Origin: Vibrio navarrensis
Lineage (GTDB): Bacteria > Pseudomonadota > Gammaproteobacteria > Enterobacterales > Vibrionaceae
Assembly: GCF_015767675.1 (NCBI RefSeq)
Contig: NZ_CP065217.1
Coordinates: 2,852,001 to 2,916,000, forward strand
Length of the DNA stretch: 64,000 nt
Reading direction: 5' to 3'
Numbering within the stretch: position 1 is the first letter of the stretch; the number at the start of each line of letters is the position of its first letter. A program made the translations under genes and the position numbers. Below, piece after piece: positions 46,382 through 54,381 of this stretch. The notes under the pieces are model-generated. The model was not told the DNA's origin, did no database searches, and was given only the letters and a program-made list of their open reading frames with translations.

Positions 46382-48040
46382 TTAGTTCAGCTGAATCGGC
46401 GTTTTCTCAACGGTTTTTACCGCTGCATTCAAGGCTTCGTAGCGGAATTTGAAGGTATTCTCTGCGGGCACTAAATCCAGCACGTGGAACCTTTCTAATT
46501 GCTCGCGAGTACGCTCGTTTGGACAGAGCAAATAGACCTCACAGTGTGCCTCCAGCGCATCTTTGATCGCGTTTTCCAGCGCTAATCCCACCGTCACATC
46601 AATCATAGGTACATCGGTCAAATCCAAAATCATCACTTCATACTCATTGATACTGGTATGTTGGCGGGAAATCGCTTTCGATACGCTGAAAATCATCGGC
46701 CCTGAGAGGTAGAAAAACAGTACCTTACTATTGGCTTTATCCAACAGCGCACGCTCACTGTCAATCAGTGGCACATCATCGTCATCGGCGTCACTGATCG
46801 CCTTCACTTGTTTGGCTTGCTCGCGACTTAAGCGCTCAATCACCAGGATATTAGAGATGAACACCCCCAACCCGACCGCGGCGATCAAATCGACAAACAC
46901 AGTAAGGAGCATCACGCCGTACATGATTGCCATCCCCTGCACGCTGACTTTGTGTGCGCGCTGGATAAAACTCCAATCGAGAATGCCAAAGCCGACATAG
47001 ACCGCTATCCCGGCAAGCACCGCCATCGGAATCGGAGCGGTCAGACCGCTCGCCACCAGTACCACCAGCGCTAAAATCAGCGCCCTTGCCACACCAGAGA
47101 GCGGTGAGCGTGCCCCCACCTGAATGTTCGTCACCGTACCCATGGTTGCACCCGCACCGGGCAGCGCGCCGAACAGCCCTGAGATCATGTTGGCCAAGCC
47201 TTGGCCACGCAATTCTTTGTCTGAGTCATGCTCTTTACGCGTCAACGAATCACCAATGACCGCGGTAAGTAAGGTATCAATGCAACCCAAAGTCCCGAGT
47301 ACCAGCGCATCAATCACCATAGTGGTAAAGAGTTCCGCGTCCAGTATTGGCACCACCAGCGATGGCAAACCGGTGGGAATCTCGCCAATGCGGCGAATCT
47401 CTTCGCTATCAAACAGCATCACGGAGAGCAGCGTCACCGCCACCAGCGCCACCAACTGTGCAGGCACGTACTTACGATATTGCTTGGGAAAGAAAAACAG
47501 GATGCCCAAAGTCAGCAGGCCAAGAAACAGCTCGCCAAACTTCATATTAGCCAGTGTACTGGGTAAGGCCGATAGCGTGCCCATCACGCCGCCAGATGGC
47601 GCCGCATGACCAAGCAGTGGCGACAATTGCAGAATAATCAAGATGACGCCAATTCCCGACATAAAGCCGGAGATCACGCTATATGGCATCAGAGTGATGT
47701 ATTTTCCTAGCTTTAGCGTACCAATGAGTATTTGAAACGCGCCTGCCATCATGACCACCGTAAAAGTCATGGCTATGCCAGACTCTGGATACTTGGCCAC
47801 CATGCTGGTCAGAACTGCGGTCATGATCACCGTCATCGGGCCAGTCGGCTCAGAAATGAGCGTCGTCGAGCCACCAAACAGAGCGGCAAACAGGCCAACC
47901 AAAATGGCGCCCCATAGGCCCGCTTCCGCTCCCGCGCCAGAAGCAACCCCAAACGCCAGTGCAAGCGGCAATGAGATAATCGCTGTGGTAACCCCGCCAA
48001 ACAGGTCCCCTTTGACGTTCATATCTGAAAAGCGTGACAT
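46382..48040 (-). CDS. SulP family anion transporter with STAS domain
   Basis: A 552-aa SLC26/SulP transporter. About 12-14 membrane helices (residues 12-400) are followed by a cytoplasmic STAS domain (about 440-550, with YEVMILDLTDVPMIDVT). The conserved SulP segment EPTGPMTVI is near residue 67. The divergent neighbour is a beta-carbonic anhydrase, so bicarbonate or a dicarboxylate is a more likely substrate than sulphate; that is inference. I start at the ATG at 48040 behind AAGAGG; the upstream TTG at 48058 would include the ribosome site. Confidence 0.9.
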   Translation of the reverse strand: MSRFSDMNVKGDLFGGVTTAIISLPLALAFGVASGAGAEAGLWGAILVGLFAALFGGSTTLISEPTGPMTVIMTAVLTSMVAKYPESGIAMTFTVVMMAGAFQILIGTLKLGKYITLMPYSVISGFMSGIGVILIILQLSPLLGHAAPSGGVMGTLSALPSTLANMKFGELFLGLLTLGILFFFPKQYRKYVPAQLVALVAVTLLSVMLFDSEEIRRIGEIPTGLPSLVVPILDAELFTTMVIDALVLGTLGCIDTLLTAVIGDSLTRKEHDSDKELRGQGLANMISGLFGALPGAGATMGTVTNIQVGARSPLSGVARALILALVVLVASGLTAPIPMAVLAGIAVYVGFGILDWSFIQRAHKVSVQGMAIMYGVMLLTVFVDLIAAVGLGVFISNILVIERLSREQAKQVKAISDADDDDVPLIDSERALLDKANSKVLFFYLSGPMIFSVSKAISRQHTSINEYEVMILDLTDVPMIDVTVGLALENAIKDALEAHCEVYLLCPNERTREQLERFHVLDLVPAENTFKFRYEALNAAVKTVEKTPIQLN

Positions 48041-48277
48041 CTTCCTCTTCTTCCCCAAAATAAGCAGATAAATGGCAGCATATTGCCTAAATCATGCATC
48101 AGTACAATACGAGTCAGCGTATTTTGCTTTCTCAATGATGTTTTTTAACGACGTTAGCCGAAAAGTCTATAATGTTTGCAGCTAAAACTCGTCAGATGAG
48201 TGCACTTGTCACCAATTAGTAAGAGAACGAAATTGTAACATTGTGTATAGTTGGCTGAATCGATTGAGGGAAGTAAG

Positions 48278-48946
48278 ATGCCAGAGTTAAAACAACTATT
48301 TGAAAACAATGCAAAGTGGTCAGATTCAATCAAGGCTGAACGGCCTGAATACTTTGCCAAACTTGCCCAAGGACAAAATCCAGACTTTCTCTGGATCGGC
48401 TGTGCGGATAGCCGAGTCCCCGCTGAGCGATTAACCGGTCTTTACTCTGGCGAGCTGTTCGTTCACCGCAACGTGGCGAACTTAGTGGTTCATACCGACC
48501 TCAACTGTCTGTCGGTGGTACAGTACGCAGTGGATGTGCTTAAGGTTAAACACATCATTGTTTGCGGCCACTACGACTGCGGCGGAGTGAAAGCGAGCAT
48601 TAAGAACCCCAAGCTAGGGCTGATTAACAACTGGCTATTACACATTCGCGATCTCTATTTGAAGCACCGCAACTACTTAGATTTCATGCCTGAAGATCAA
48701 AGAGCCGATAAATTGGCAGAGCTTAACGTCGCAGAGCAGATCTACAACTTAGGTAACTCCACTATCTTGCAAAATGCTTGGGAGCGCGGCCAAGAGATTG
48801 AACTTCATGGCCTCGTGTACGGTATTGAGGACGGTCGTTTGGAATACCTGGGGGCGCGTTGCCACTCAAGCGACTGCGTAGAAACGACCTACGCAAGCTC
48901 GCTGGAAAAAATCCTCAACCCAGAACATAAACTGCTGTGTCGTTAA
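48278..48946 (+). CDS. can: Beta-class carbonic anhydrase
   Basis: Zinc enzyme interconverting CO2 and bicarbonate, 222 aa. Zinc ligands and the catalytic dyad are visible in CADSRVPAE (Cys and Asp-Arg) and CGHYDCGG (His and Cys). I start at the ATG at 48278 after GAGGGAAG, giving the opening [11 protein letters not shown]; an in-frame TTG upstream is rejected. It is divergent from the SulP gene with about 237 bases between them, and convergent with hpt. Confidence 0.95.
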   Translation: MPELKQLFENNAKWSDSIKAERPEYFAKLAQGQNPDFLWIGCADSRVPAERLTGLYSGELFVHRNVANLVVHTDLNCLSVVQYAVDVLKVKHIIVCGHYDCGGVKASIKNPKLGLINNWLLHIRDLYLKHRNYLDFMPEDQRADKLAELNVAEQIYNLGNSTILQNAWERGQEIELHGLVYGIEDGRLEYLGARCHSSDCVETTYASSLEKILNPEHKLLCR

Positions 48947-48987
48947 GACGCGGTTGCGTTATACCCACCGATTCAAATCAAAGAAAC

Positions 48988-49018
48988 AAAAAAACGCCCG
49001 TGTTCAGGGCGTTTTTTT
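48988..49018. terminator. Bidirectional terminator between can and hpt
   Basis: Stem AAAACGCCC / GGGCGTTTT with a seven-base loop and A/T runs on both sides, between convergent genes. Confidence 0.88.
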
Positions 49019-49064
49019 ACTGAAAATCGCTTGCAGAGCTCTGCTCAAGCTTCTTTGCTGCCGC

Positions 49065-49595
49065 TTACTCCTGCGGAACCACTTTGCCGATAAACGGTAG
49101 ATGGCGATACTTCTGTGCGTAGTCGATGCCAACACCCACGACGAACTCATCGGGAATTTCAAAACCAATCCAAGTCACGTCGACAGGCACTTCGCGACGA
49201 GTCGGTTTATCGAGCAGCGTACAAATGTGGATAGATTTAGGTTCACGCAGCGATAAGATCTCTTTGATTTTGCTCAACGTATTACCCGTATCGATGATGT
49301 CTTCGACGATCAACACATCTTTACCTTTGATGTCATCATCTAAATCTTTGAGAATACGGACATCACGTGAGCTCTCCATGGTGTTGCCGTAGCTTGATGC
49401 CGTCATAAAATCGACTTGATGTGTTAGGTTGATCGCACGTGCTAAATCGGCCATAAATACGAAAGAGCCGCGCAGCAAGCCAACCAGCACTAAATCTTCA
49501 CTACCTTGATAATGCGCCGTGATCTGCTTGCCTAATTCACGAATACGTTCCTGAACAGTTTGCTCAGAAATCATTACTTCTACTGTATGTTTCAT
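49065..49595 (-). CDS. hpt: Hypoxanthine phosphoribosyltransferase
   Basis: Purine salvage enzyme, 176 aa, with the PRPP-binding loop [14 protein letters not shown] near residue 100 and the family segment [12 protein letters not shown] near residue 45. It is monocistronic and divergent from the LuxR-type gene, as in other Vibrio. Confidence 0.95.
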   Translation of the reverse strand: MKHTVEVMISEQTVQERIRELGKQITAHYQGSEDLVLVGLLRGSFVFMADLARAINLTHQVDFMTASSYGNTMESSRDVRILKDLDDDIKGKDVLIVEDIIDTGNTLSKIKEILSLREPKSIHICTLLDKPTRREVPVDVTWIGFEIPDEFVVGVGIDYAQKYRHLPFIGKVVPQE

Positions 49596-49985
49596 ACTGT
49601 GCTCAATCTTTTTTGTTGGGAATGGCGACGTTTTTCAGCCTTAAGCTGACAAACGTGGTGCACGCGCAAACGTTCACCTGAATCTGGGGCGTAGTGTAAC
49701 ACTCCCACCCTCAATCTTTAAGCCCTGCGAGGCAGATCTTTTTATCTGCTTGTTACTACTCAACAAGATGAAAATAAAAGAGATGTTGGTACCAAAATAG
49801 TAAAATTCCCGATCAAAATGTTATCAACATTGACATTACTGTCTATTTCTTGGGCATAATTTGTTGACCCAAAGCATATGCACCATTACACTCATGATGC
49901 TTAGAGCAATTATTAAAACAATCAATAGGGACTAGCGTTCCGAATAACTTTTTATACATACCAACTCATTGGCAAGGAACTTATT
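49596..49985 (+). promoter_or_regulatory. Intergenic region with the luxR promoter and leader
   Basis: This 390-base gap has no gene. TTGACA at 49830-49835 and CATAAT at 49855-49860 (19-base spacer) could be the luxR promoter, giving a leader of about 120 bases. An AT-rich stretch with TTATCAACATTGACATTA overlaps it and could serve autoregulation, but it does not match a full LuxR operator. The hpt promoter lies at the left end. Confidence 0.45.
49962..49977 (+). promoter_or_regulatory. Candidate Qrr sRNA pairing site in luxR leader
   Basis: CAACTCATTGGCAAGG immediately precedes and overlaps the ribosome site. It is nearly the reverse complement of the conserved Qrr core CCUAGCCAACUGACGUUG, with two single-base bulges and one mismatch. 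Pairing there would block translation at low cell density, as known for hapR and luxR. Confidence 0.6.
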
Positions 49986-50600
49986 ATGGACTCAATAGCA
50001 AAGAGACCTCGAACTCGTTTATCTCCACTGAAACGTAAACAACAACTGATGGAAATCGCACTGGAAGTGTTTGCTCGTCGTGGCATCGGCCGCGGTGGTC
50101 ACGCAGATATCGCCGAGATTGCACAGGTTTCTGTCGCCACCGTGTTTAACTATTTCCCGACACGTGAAGATCTGGTTGATGAGGTACTCAATCATGTCGT
50201 TCGTCAGTTCTCTAATTTCCTGTCGGATAACATTGATCTCGACATTCACGCGCAAGATAACCTCAAAAACATCACCAACGCGATGATTGAACTGGTGACT
50301 CAAGACTGTCATTGGCTCAAAGTGTGGTTTGAATGGAGCGCATCAACGCGTGATGAAGTATGGCCACTATTTGTCACCACCAACCGCACTAATCAACTGC
50401 TGGTACAGAACATGTTTGTTCGTGCCATCGAGCGTGGCGAGGTGTGTGACAAACACAGCCCAGAAGATCTGGCGAATATGTTCCTCGGCATCTGCTACTC
50501 ACTGTTTGTGCAAGCCAATCGTGCCAAGAGTGAAGCGGAACTGACAAAACTCGTCAACAGCTACCTGCAAATGCTTTGCATTTATAAGGGTGAGAACTAA
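49986..50600 (+). CDS. luxR: Quorum-sensing master regulator, LuxR/HapR/SmcR family
   Basis: A TetR-family regulator of 204 aa, nearly identical at the N-terminus to V. harveyi LuxR (MDSIAKRPRTRLSPLKRKQQ) and clearly orthologous to HapR, OpaR and SmcR. The helix-turn-helix is HADIAEIAQVSVATVFNYF (about residues 39-57), and the ligand/dimer domain has HWLKVWFEWSASTRDEVWP. It controls density-dependent genes such as proteases and biofilm functions. The symbol depends on species. A strong ribosome site AAGGAA precedes the ATG, and a terminator follows. Confidence 0.96.
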   Translation: MDSIAKRPRTRLSPLKRKQQLMEIALEVFARRGIGRGGHADIAEIAQVSVATVFNYFPTREDLVDEVLNHVVRQFSNFLSDNIDLDIHAQDNLKNITNAMIELVTQDCHWLKVWFEWSASTRDEVWPLFVTTNRTNQLLVQNMFVRAIERGEVCDKHSPEDLANMFLGICYSLFVQANRAKSEAELTKLVNSYLQMLCIYKGEN

Positions 50601-50606
50601 GCAGTT

Positions 50607-50646
50607 CTAGGTGCTAGGTGCTAGGTGCTAGGTGCTAGGTGCTAGG
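50607..50646. repeat. Heptamer tandem repeat CTAGGTG
   Basis: Five perfect copies of CTAGGTG plus a final CTAGG, starting six bases after the luxR stop and ending before its terminator. CTAG is normally rare in gammaproteobacterial DNA. Copy number may vary among strains by slippage. Confidence 0.92.
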
Positions 50647-50655
50647 AATAGTTTA

Positions 50656-50684
50656 AGGTTGATACTCGGGTATCAACCTTTTTT
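50656..50684 (+). terminator. Terminator of the luxR-type gene
   Basis: A 10-bp stem AGGTTGATAC / GTATCAACCT with a four-base loop followed by six T, just beyond the heptamer repeat. Confidence 0.9.
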
Positions 50685-50727
50685 ATTACCGCAGGAAACT
50701 GATCTGTTTAGCAATCAATAAAAGCCA

Positions 50728-50759
50728 TAAAAAAACCGCTGAACAATCAGCGGTTTTTA
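50728..50759 (-). terminator. Terminator of lpd
   Basis: Stem AAAAACCGCTGA / TCAGCGGTTTTT with a four-base loop, flanked by A/T runs; on the minus strand it follows the lpd stop by about 20 bases. Confidence 0.88.
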
Positions 50760-50777
50760 TCATTTGGCGCTTAGAAA

Positions 50778-52205
50778 TTACTTTTTCTTTTTCGCTTTGG
50801 CGTTTGGCAGGTCTGTGATGGTCCCTTCAAACACTTCTGCCGCCAGGCCCACAGACTCGTGCAGAGTTGGGTGAGCGTGGATGGTCAGAGCGATATCTTC
50901 TGCATCACAGCCCATCTCAATAGCCAGACCGATTTCGCCCAGCAGTTCGCCACCGTTAGTACCCACGATAGCACCACCGATAACGCGGTGAGTCTCTTTA
51001 TCAAAGATCAGCTTAGTCATACCGTCAGCACAGTCAGATGCAATTGCACGGCCTGATGCAGCCCACGGGAAGGTGGCTACTTCGTAGTTAATGCCTTCAG
51101 CTTTCGCTTCTTTCTCTGTCTTACCCACCCATGCCACTTCTGGCTCAGTGTAAGCAATTGAAGGAATTACTTTAGGATCGAAGTAGTGTTTCTTACCAGA
51201 AATCACTTCCGCAGCGACGTGGCCTTCATGCACACCTTTGTGCGCCAACATTGGTTGACCCACAATGTCACCGATGGCGAAAATGTGCGGAACGTTAGTG
51301 CGCATTTGCTTGTCAACGTTGATAAAGCCACGCTCATCCACTTCCAGACCTGCTTTTTCAGCATCCAGCAGTTTACCGTTTGGTACACGACCGATAGCGA
51401 CTAGAACCGCGTCGTAACGCTCAGCTTCAGTTGGGGCTTTTTTGCCTTCCATTGAAACGTAGATACCGTCTTCTTTCGCTTCAACGGCTGTTACTTTGGT
51501 TTCCAGCATCAGGTTGAATTTCTTGCTGATACGTTTGGTGTAGACTTTAACGATGTCTTTATCCGCAGCTGGGATAAGTTGGTCAAACATCTCAACCACA
51601 TCAATTTTAGAGCCTAGTGAGTGGTAAACCGTCGCCATTTCCAGACCAATGATACCACCGCCCATGATCAGCAGTTTTCCTGGGACTTCTTTCAGCTCAA
51701 GCGCGTCCGTTGAGTCCCAAATGCGTGGGTCTTCATGAGGAATAAATGGCAGTTTGATTGGGCGAGAACCCGCTGCAACGATGGCGTTGTCGAAGTTAAC
51801 CACGGTTTTACCATCTTCGCCTTCCACTTCAATCGTGTTAGGTCCAGTGAACTTACCAAAACCGTTAACCACGTTCACTTTACGCATCTTAGCCATACCG
51901 CCAAGACCGCCAGTCAGTTGGTTAATTACTTTTTCTTTCCACAGACGAATCTTGTCGATGTCGGTTTGCGGTTCGCCAAATACGATGCCGTGCTCAGCCA
52001 GCGCTTTAGCTTCTTCGATAACTTTAGCTACGTGCAGTAGTGCTTTCGATGGGATACAACCCACGTTCAGACACACACCACCAAGAGTGTTGTAACGTTC
52101 GATAAGAACAGTGTCCAGACCTAAGTCTGCACAGCGGAATGCAGCGGAGTAACCAGCAGGACCGGCACCAAGCACTACTACTTGGGCTTTAATTTCTTTG
52201 CTCAT
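50778..52205 (-). CDS. lpd: Dihydrolipoyl dehydrogenase
   Basis: E3 component of pyruvate and 2-oxoglutarate dehydrogenases, 475 aa. The FAD site is VVLGAGPAGYSAAFR, the redox disulphide GGVCLNVGCIPSK, the NAD site MGGGIIGLEMA and the catalytic His in HAHPTLHES. It is separated from aceF by 255 bases with a hairpin, so it probably also has its own promoter. Confidence 0.97.
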   Translation of the reverse strand: MSKEIKAQVVVLGAGPAGYSAAFRCADLGLDTVLIERYNTLGGVCLNVGCIPSKALLHVAKVIEEAKALAEHGIVFGEPQTDIDKIRLWKEKVINQLTGGLGGMAKMRKVNVVNGFGKFTGPNTIEVEGEDGKTVVNFDNAIVAAGSRPIKLPFIPHEDPRIWDSTDALELKEVPGKLLIMGGGIIGLEMATVYHSLGSKIDVVEMFDQLIPAADKDIVKVYTKRISKKFNLMLETKVTAVEAKEDGIYVSMEGKKAPTEAERYDAVLVAIGRVPNGKLLDAEKAGLEVDERGFINVDKQMRTNVPHIFAIGDIVGQPMLAHKGVHEGHVAAEVISGKKHYFDPKVIPSIAYTEPEVAWVGKTEKEAKAEGINYEVATFPWAASGRAIASDCADGMTKLIFDKETHRVIGGAIVGTNGGELLGEIGLAIEMGCDAEDIALTIHAHPTLHESVGLAAEVFEGTITDLPNAKAKKKK

Positions 52206-52425
52206 TTTGACCTCTTGTAGTCATTATCCCTAACAGGCTGAGTGAGTTTTGATTTTTTGTTTAACAGTGGTTTGTTTTAAACATTTTTTCAGACCGCCAA
52301 CAGTTTACAGAGATGTTAATGGTGTGAAAAGTAAATCAATTTAGCCTGTGAGCCAGACGACAATTCAGTGCATAAAAAGCCAATGGATCATGGCGATTCA
52401 CCAAACTGTCAGACAATTCTATTAA

Positions 52426-52450
52426 CAGAGGCGGCATAAGGCCGCCTCTG
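52426..52450 (-). promoter_or_regulatory. Hairpin between aceF and lpd
   Basis: A 10-bp inverted repeat CAGAGGCGGC / GCCGCCTCTG with a five-base loop sits 11 bases after the aceF stop. The minus-strand tail is not T-rich, so partial termination or mRNA stabilisation are both possible. Confidence 0.6.
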
Positions 52451-52460
52451 GAGTTTTCTA

Positions 52461-54362
52461 TTACAGAACCAAACGGCGAATGTCAGACAGACATTCGTTT
52501 AGGTAAGTAATGAAACGCGCACCTTCAGCGCCATCGATCACACGGTGGTCGTAGGACAGAGACAGAGGAAGTTGCAGACGTGGAGCAAACTCTTTGCCGT
52601 TCCACACAGGCTTAATCTCAGACTTAGACACGCCAAGGATACCCACTTCTGGTGCGTTCACGATTGGCGTGAACGCCGTACCGCCGATACCACCCAGACT
52701 TGAGATGGTGAAACAGCCGCCTTGCATGTCTGCCGCCGTCAGTTTACCTGCACGTGCTTTCTTCGATACAACGGCCAGCTCTTCAGACAGCTCGTAGATA
52801 CCTTTCTTGTTCACATCTTTAAAGACAGGAACAACTAGACCGTTTGGCGTATCAACCGCGATACCTACGTTCACGTATTTCTTCAGAATCAAGCTTTCGC
52901 CATCTTCAGAAAGAGAAGAGTTAAATGCAGGGAACGCTTCAAGCGCTTTAGCAACAGCTTTCATGATGAACACCAATGGCGTGATCTTCATGCCTGAATC
53001 TTTCTTCGCTTCGATCGCGTTCTGCTCTTTACGGAATGCTTCTAGCTCAGTGATGTCTGCGTTATCCCACTGTGTAACGTGAGGGATCATTACCCAGTTA
53101 CGATGCAGGTTCGCGCCAGAGATCTTCTTAATGCGAGACAGTGGCTGAATTTCAGTTTCACCGAACTTGCTGAAGTCCACTTTTGGCCAAGGTAGCAGAC
53201 CTAGTGCCGCGCCGTCGCCTTTGCCAGATGCGGCTGATGCTGCGCCTGACTCCAGACGTTTCAGCGCTTCTTTCACATAGTTCTGAACGTCTTCTTTCAG
53301 AATGCGGCTCTTACGGCCTGAACCTTTCACTTTAGACAGGTTAACGCCGAATTCACGCGCTAGGCGACGAACCACTGGAGACGCGTGCGCGTACTCGTTG
53401 TTCTCTTCAAACTCAATTGCTGCTGGAGCTGCTGCAGGTTTCGCCGCTTCAGCTTTAGGAGCTGCTGCTTGAGCTGGTGCCGCTGCTGCAACTGGCGCTG
53501 CGCCCGCCACCGGAGTGCCGGCCACCTCAAACACCATGATTAGAGAACCAGTAGAAACTTTGTCGCCAGCTGCAACTTTGATTTCTTTAACCGTACCAGC
53601 AAACGGAGCAGGTACTTCCATAGATGCTTTGTCGCCTTCCACAGTAATCAGAGATTGCTCTTCAGATACGGTATCGCCAACTGCAACCATGATTTCAGTG
53701 ACTTCAACTTCGTCGCCGCCGATATCAGGAACGTTAACTTCTTTGCGTTCCGGCGTTCCGGCGACAGATACTGCTGGTGCCGCTGCCGGAGCAGCCGCTG
53801 CAACTGGTGCAGGAGCTGCTGCGCCTGAACCTGCCACTTCGAAGATCATCACTAGTGAGCCAGTTGATACTTTATCGCCAGCTGCAACTTTGATTTCTTT
53901 TAGAGTACCAGCGAATGGCGCTGGTACTTCCATTGACGCTTTATCACCTTCTACTGTGAGTAGAGATTGCTCTTCAGCGATTGAATCGCCAACAGCAACC
54001 ATGATTTCAGTCACTTCAACTTCGTCGCCACCGATATCCGGTACACAAACTTCTTTTAGTTCACTTGCTGCTGCAGGTGCAGCTACCGGAGCTGCTTCTG
54101 CCGCTGGAGCTGGTGCAGCCGCTGCTGCACCTTCCACTTCAAAGACCATGATCAGAGAGCCAGTCGTTACTTTGTCACCAGCAACCACTTTGATTTCTTT
54201 TACGATACCCGCTTGAGATGCTGGTACTTCCATAGAAGCTTTGTCGCCTTCTACAGTAATTAGTGACTGCTCTTCTTCAACCTTGTCGCCAACGCTTACA
54301 AGAATCTCAGTAACTTCAACCTCATCCGCACCGATATCAGGTACATTAATTTCGATTGCCAT
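52461..54362 (-). CDS. aceF: Pyruvate dehydrogenase E2, dihydrolipoyllysine acetyltransferase
   Basis: E2 core of the pyruvate dehydrogenase complex, 633 aa. Three lipoyl domains (about residues 1-75, 104-178, 209-283), each with a lipoylation Lys in [10 protein letters not shown], are joined by Ala/Pro-rich linkers. A peripheral-subunit-binding domain ([20 protein letters not shown], near residue 330) and the catalytic domain with the His of [10 protein letters not shown] near residue 606 follow. The three-lipoyl form matches E. coli AceF. The gene is 19 bases after aceE. The lipoyl repeats are similar at DNA level and could recombine. Confidence 0.97.
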   Translation of the reverse strand: MAIEINVPDIGADEVEVTEILVSVGDKVEEEQSLITVEGDKASMEVPASQAGIVKEIKVVAGDKVTTGSLIMVFEVEGAAAAAPAPAAEAAPVAAPAAASELKEVCVPDIGGDEVEVTEIMVAVGDSIAEEQSLLTVEGDKASMEVPAPFAGTLKEIKVAAGDKVSTGSLVMIFEVAGSGAAAPAPVAAAAPAAAPAVSVAGTPERKEVNVPDIGGDEVEVTEIMVAVGDTVSEEQSLITVEGDKASMEVPAPFAGTVKEIKVAAGDKVSTGSLIMVFEVAGTPVAGAAPVAAAAPAQAAAPKAEAAKPAAAPAAIEFEENNEYAHASPVVRRLAREFGVNLSKVKGSGRKSRILKEDVQNYVKEALKRLESGAASAASGKGDGAALGLLPWPKVDFSKFGETEIQPLSRIKKISGANLHRNWVMIPHVTQWDNADITELEAFRKEQNAIEAKKDSGMKITPLVFIMKAVAKALEAFPAFNSSLSEDGESLILKKYVNVGIAVDTPNGLVVPVFKDVNKKGIYELSEELAVVSKKARAGKLTAADMQGGCFTISSLGGIGGTAFTPIVNAPEVGILGVSKSEIKPVWNGKEFAPRLQLPLSLSYDHRVIDGAEGARFITYLNECLSDIRRLVL

Positions 54363-54381
54363 TATTCTTTCCTACCTTCAA

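Noticed and set aside
46382..48040. Calling the SulP protein a sulphate permease outright
   Set aside because: Family membership does not fix substrate, and the carbonic anhydrase neighbour favours bicarbonate or organic anions.
49732..49749. Hairpin GCAGAT / ATCTGC as a terminator upstream of luxR
   Set aside because: The stem is only six pairs, no T-run follows, and no gene on that strand would need it.
50607..50646. Heptamer repeat considered as a CRISPR array
   Set aside because: The unit is only seven bases, has no spacers, and no cas genes are nearby.
53515..54216. A 233-codon open frame on the plus strand opposite aceF
   Set aside because: It is the antisense of the repeated, Ala/Pro-rich lipoyl domains; its low-complexity Ser/Thr/Ala content follows from that, and there is no ribosome site or family match.
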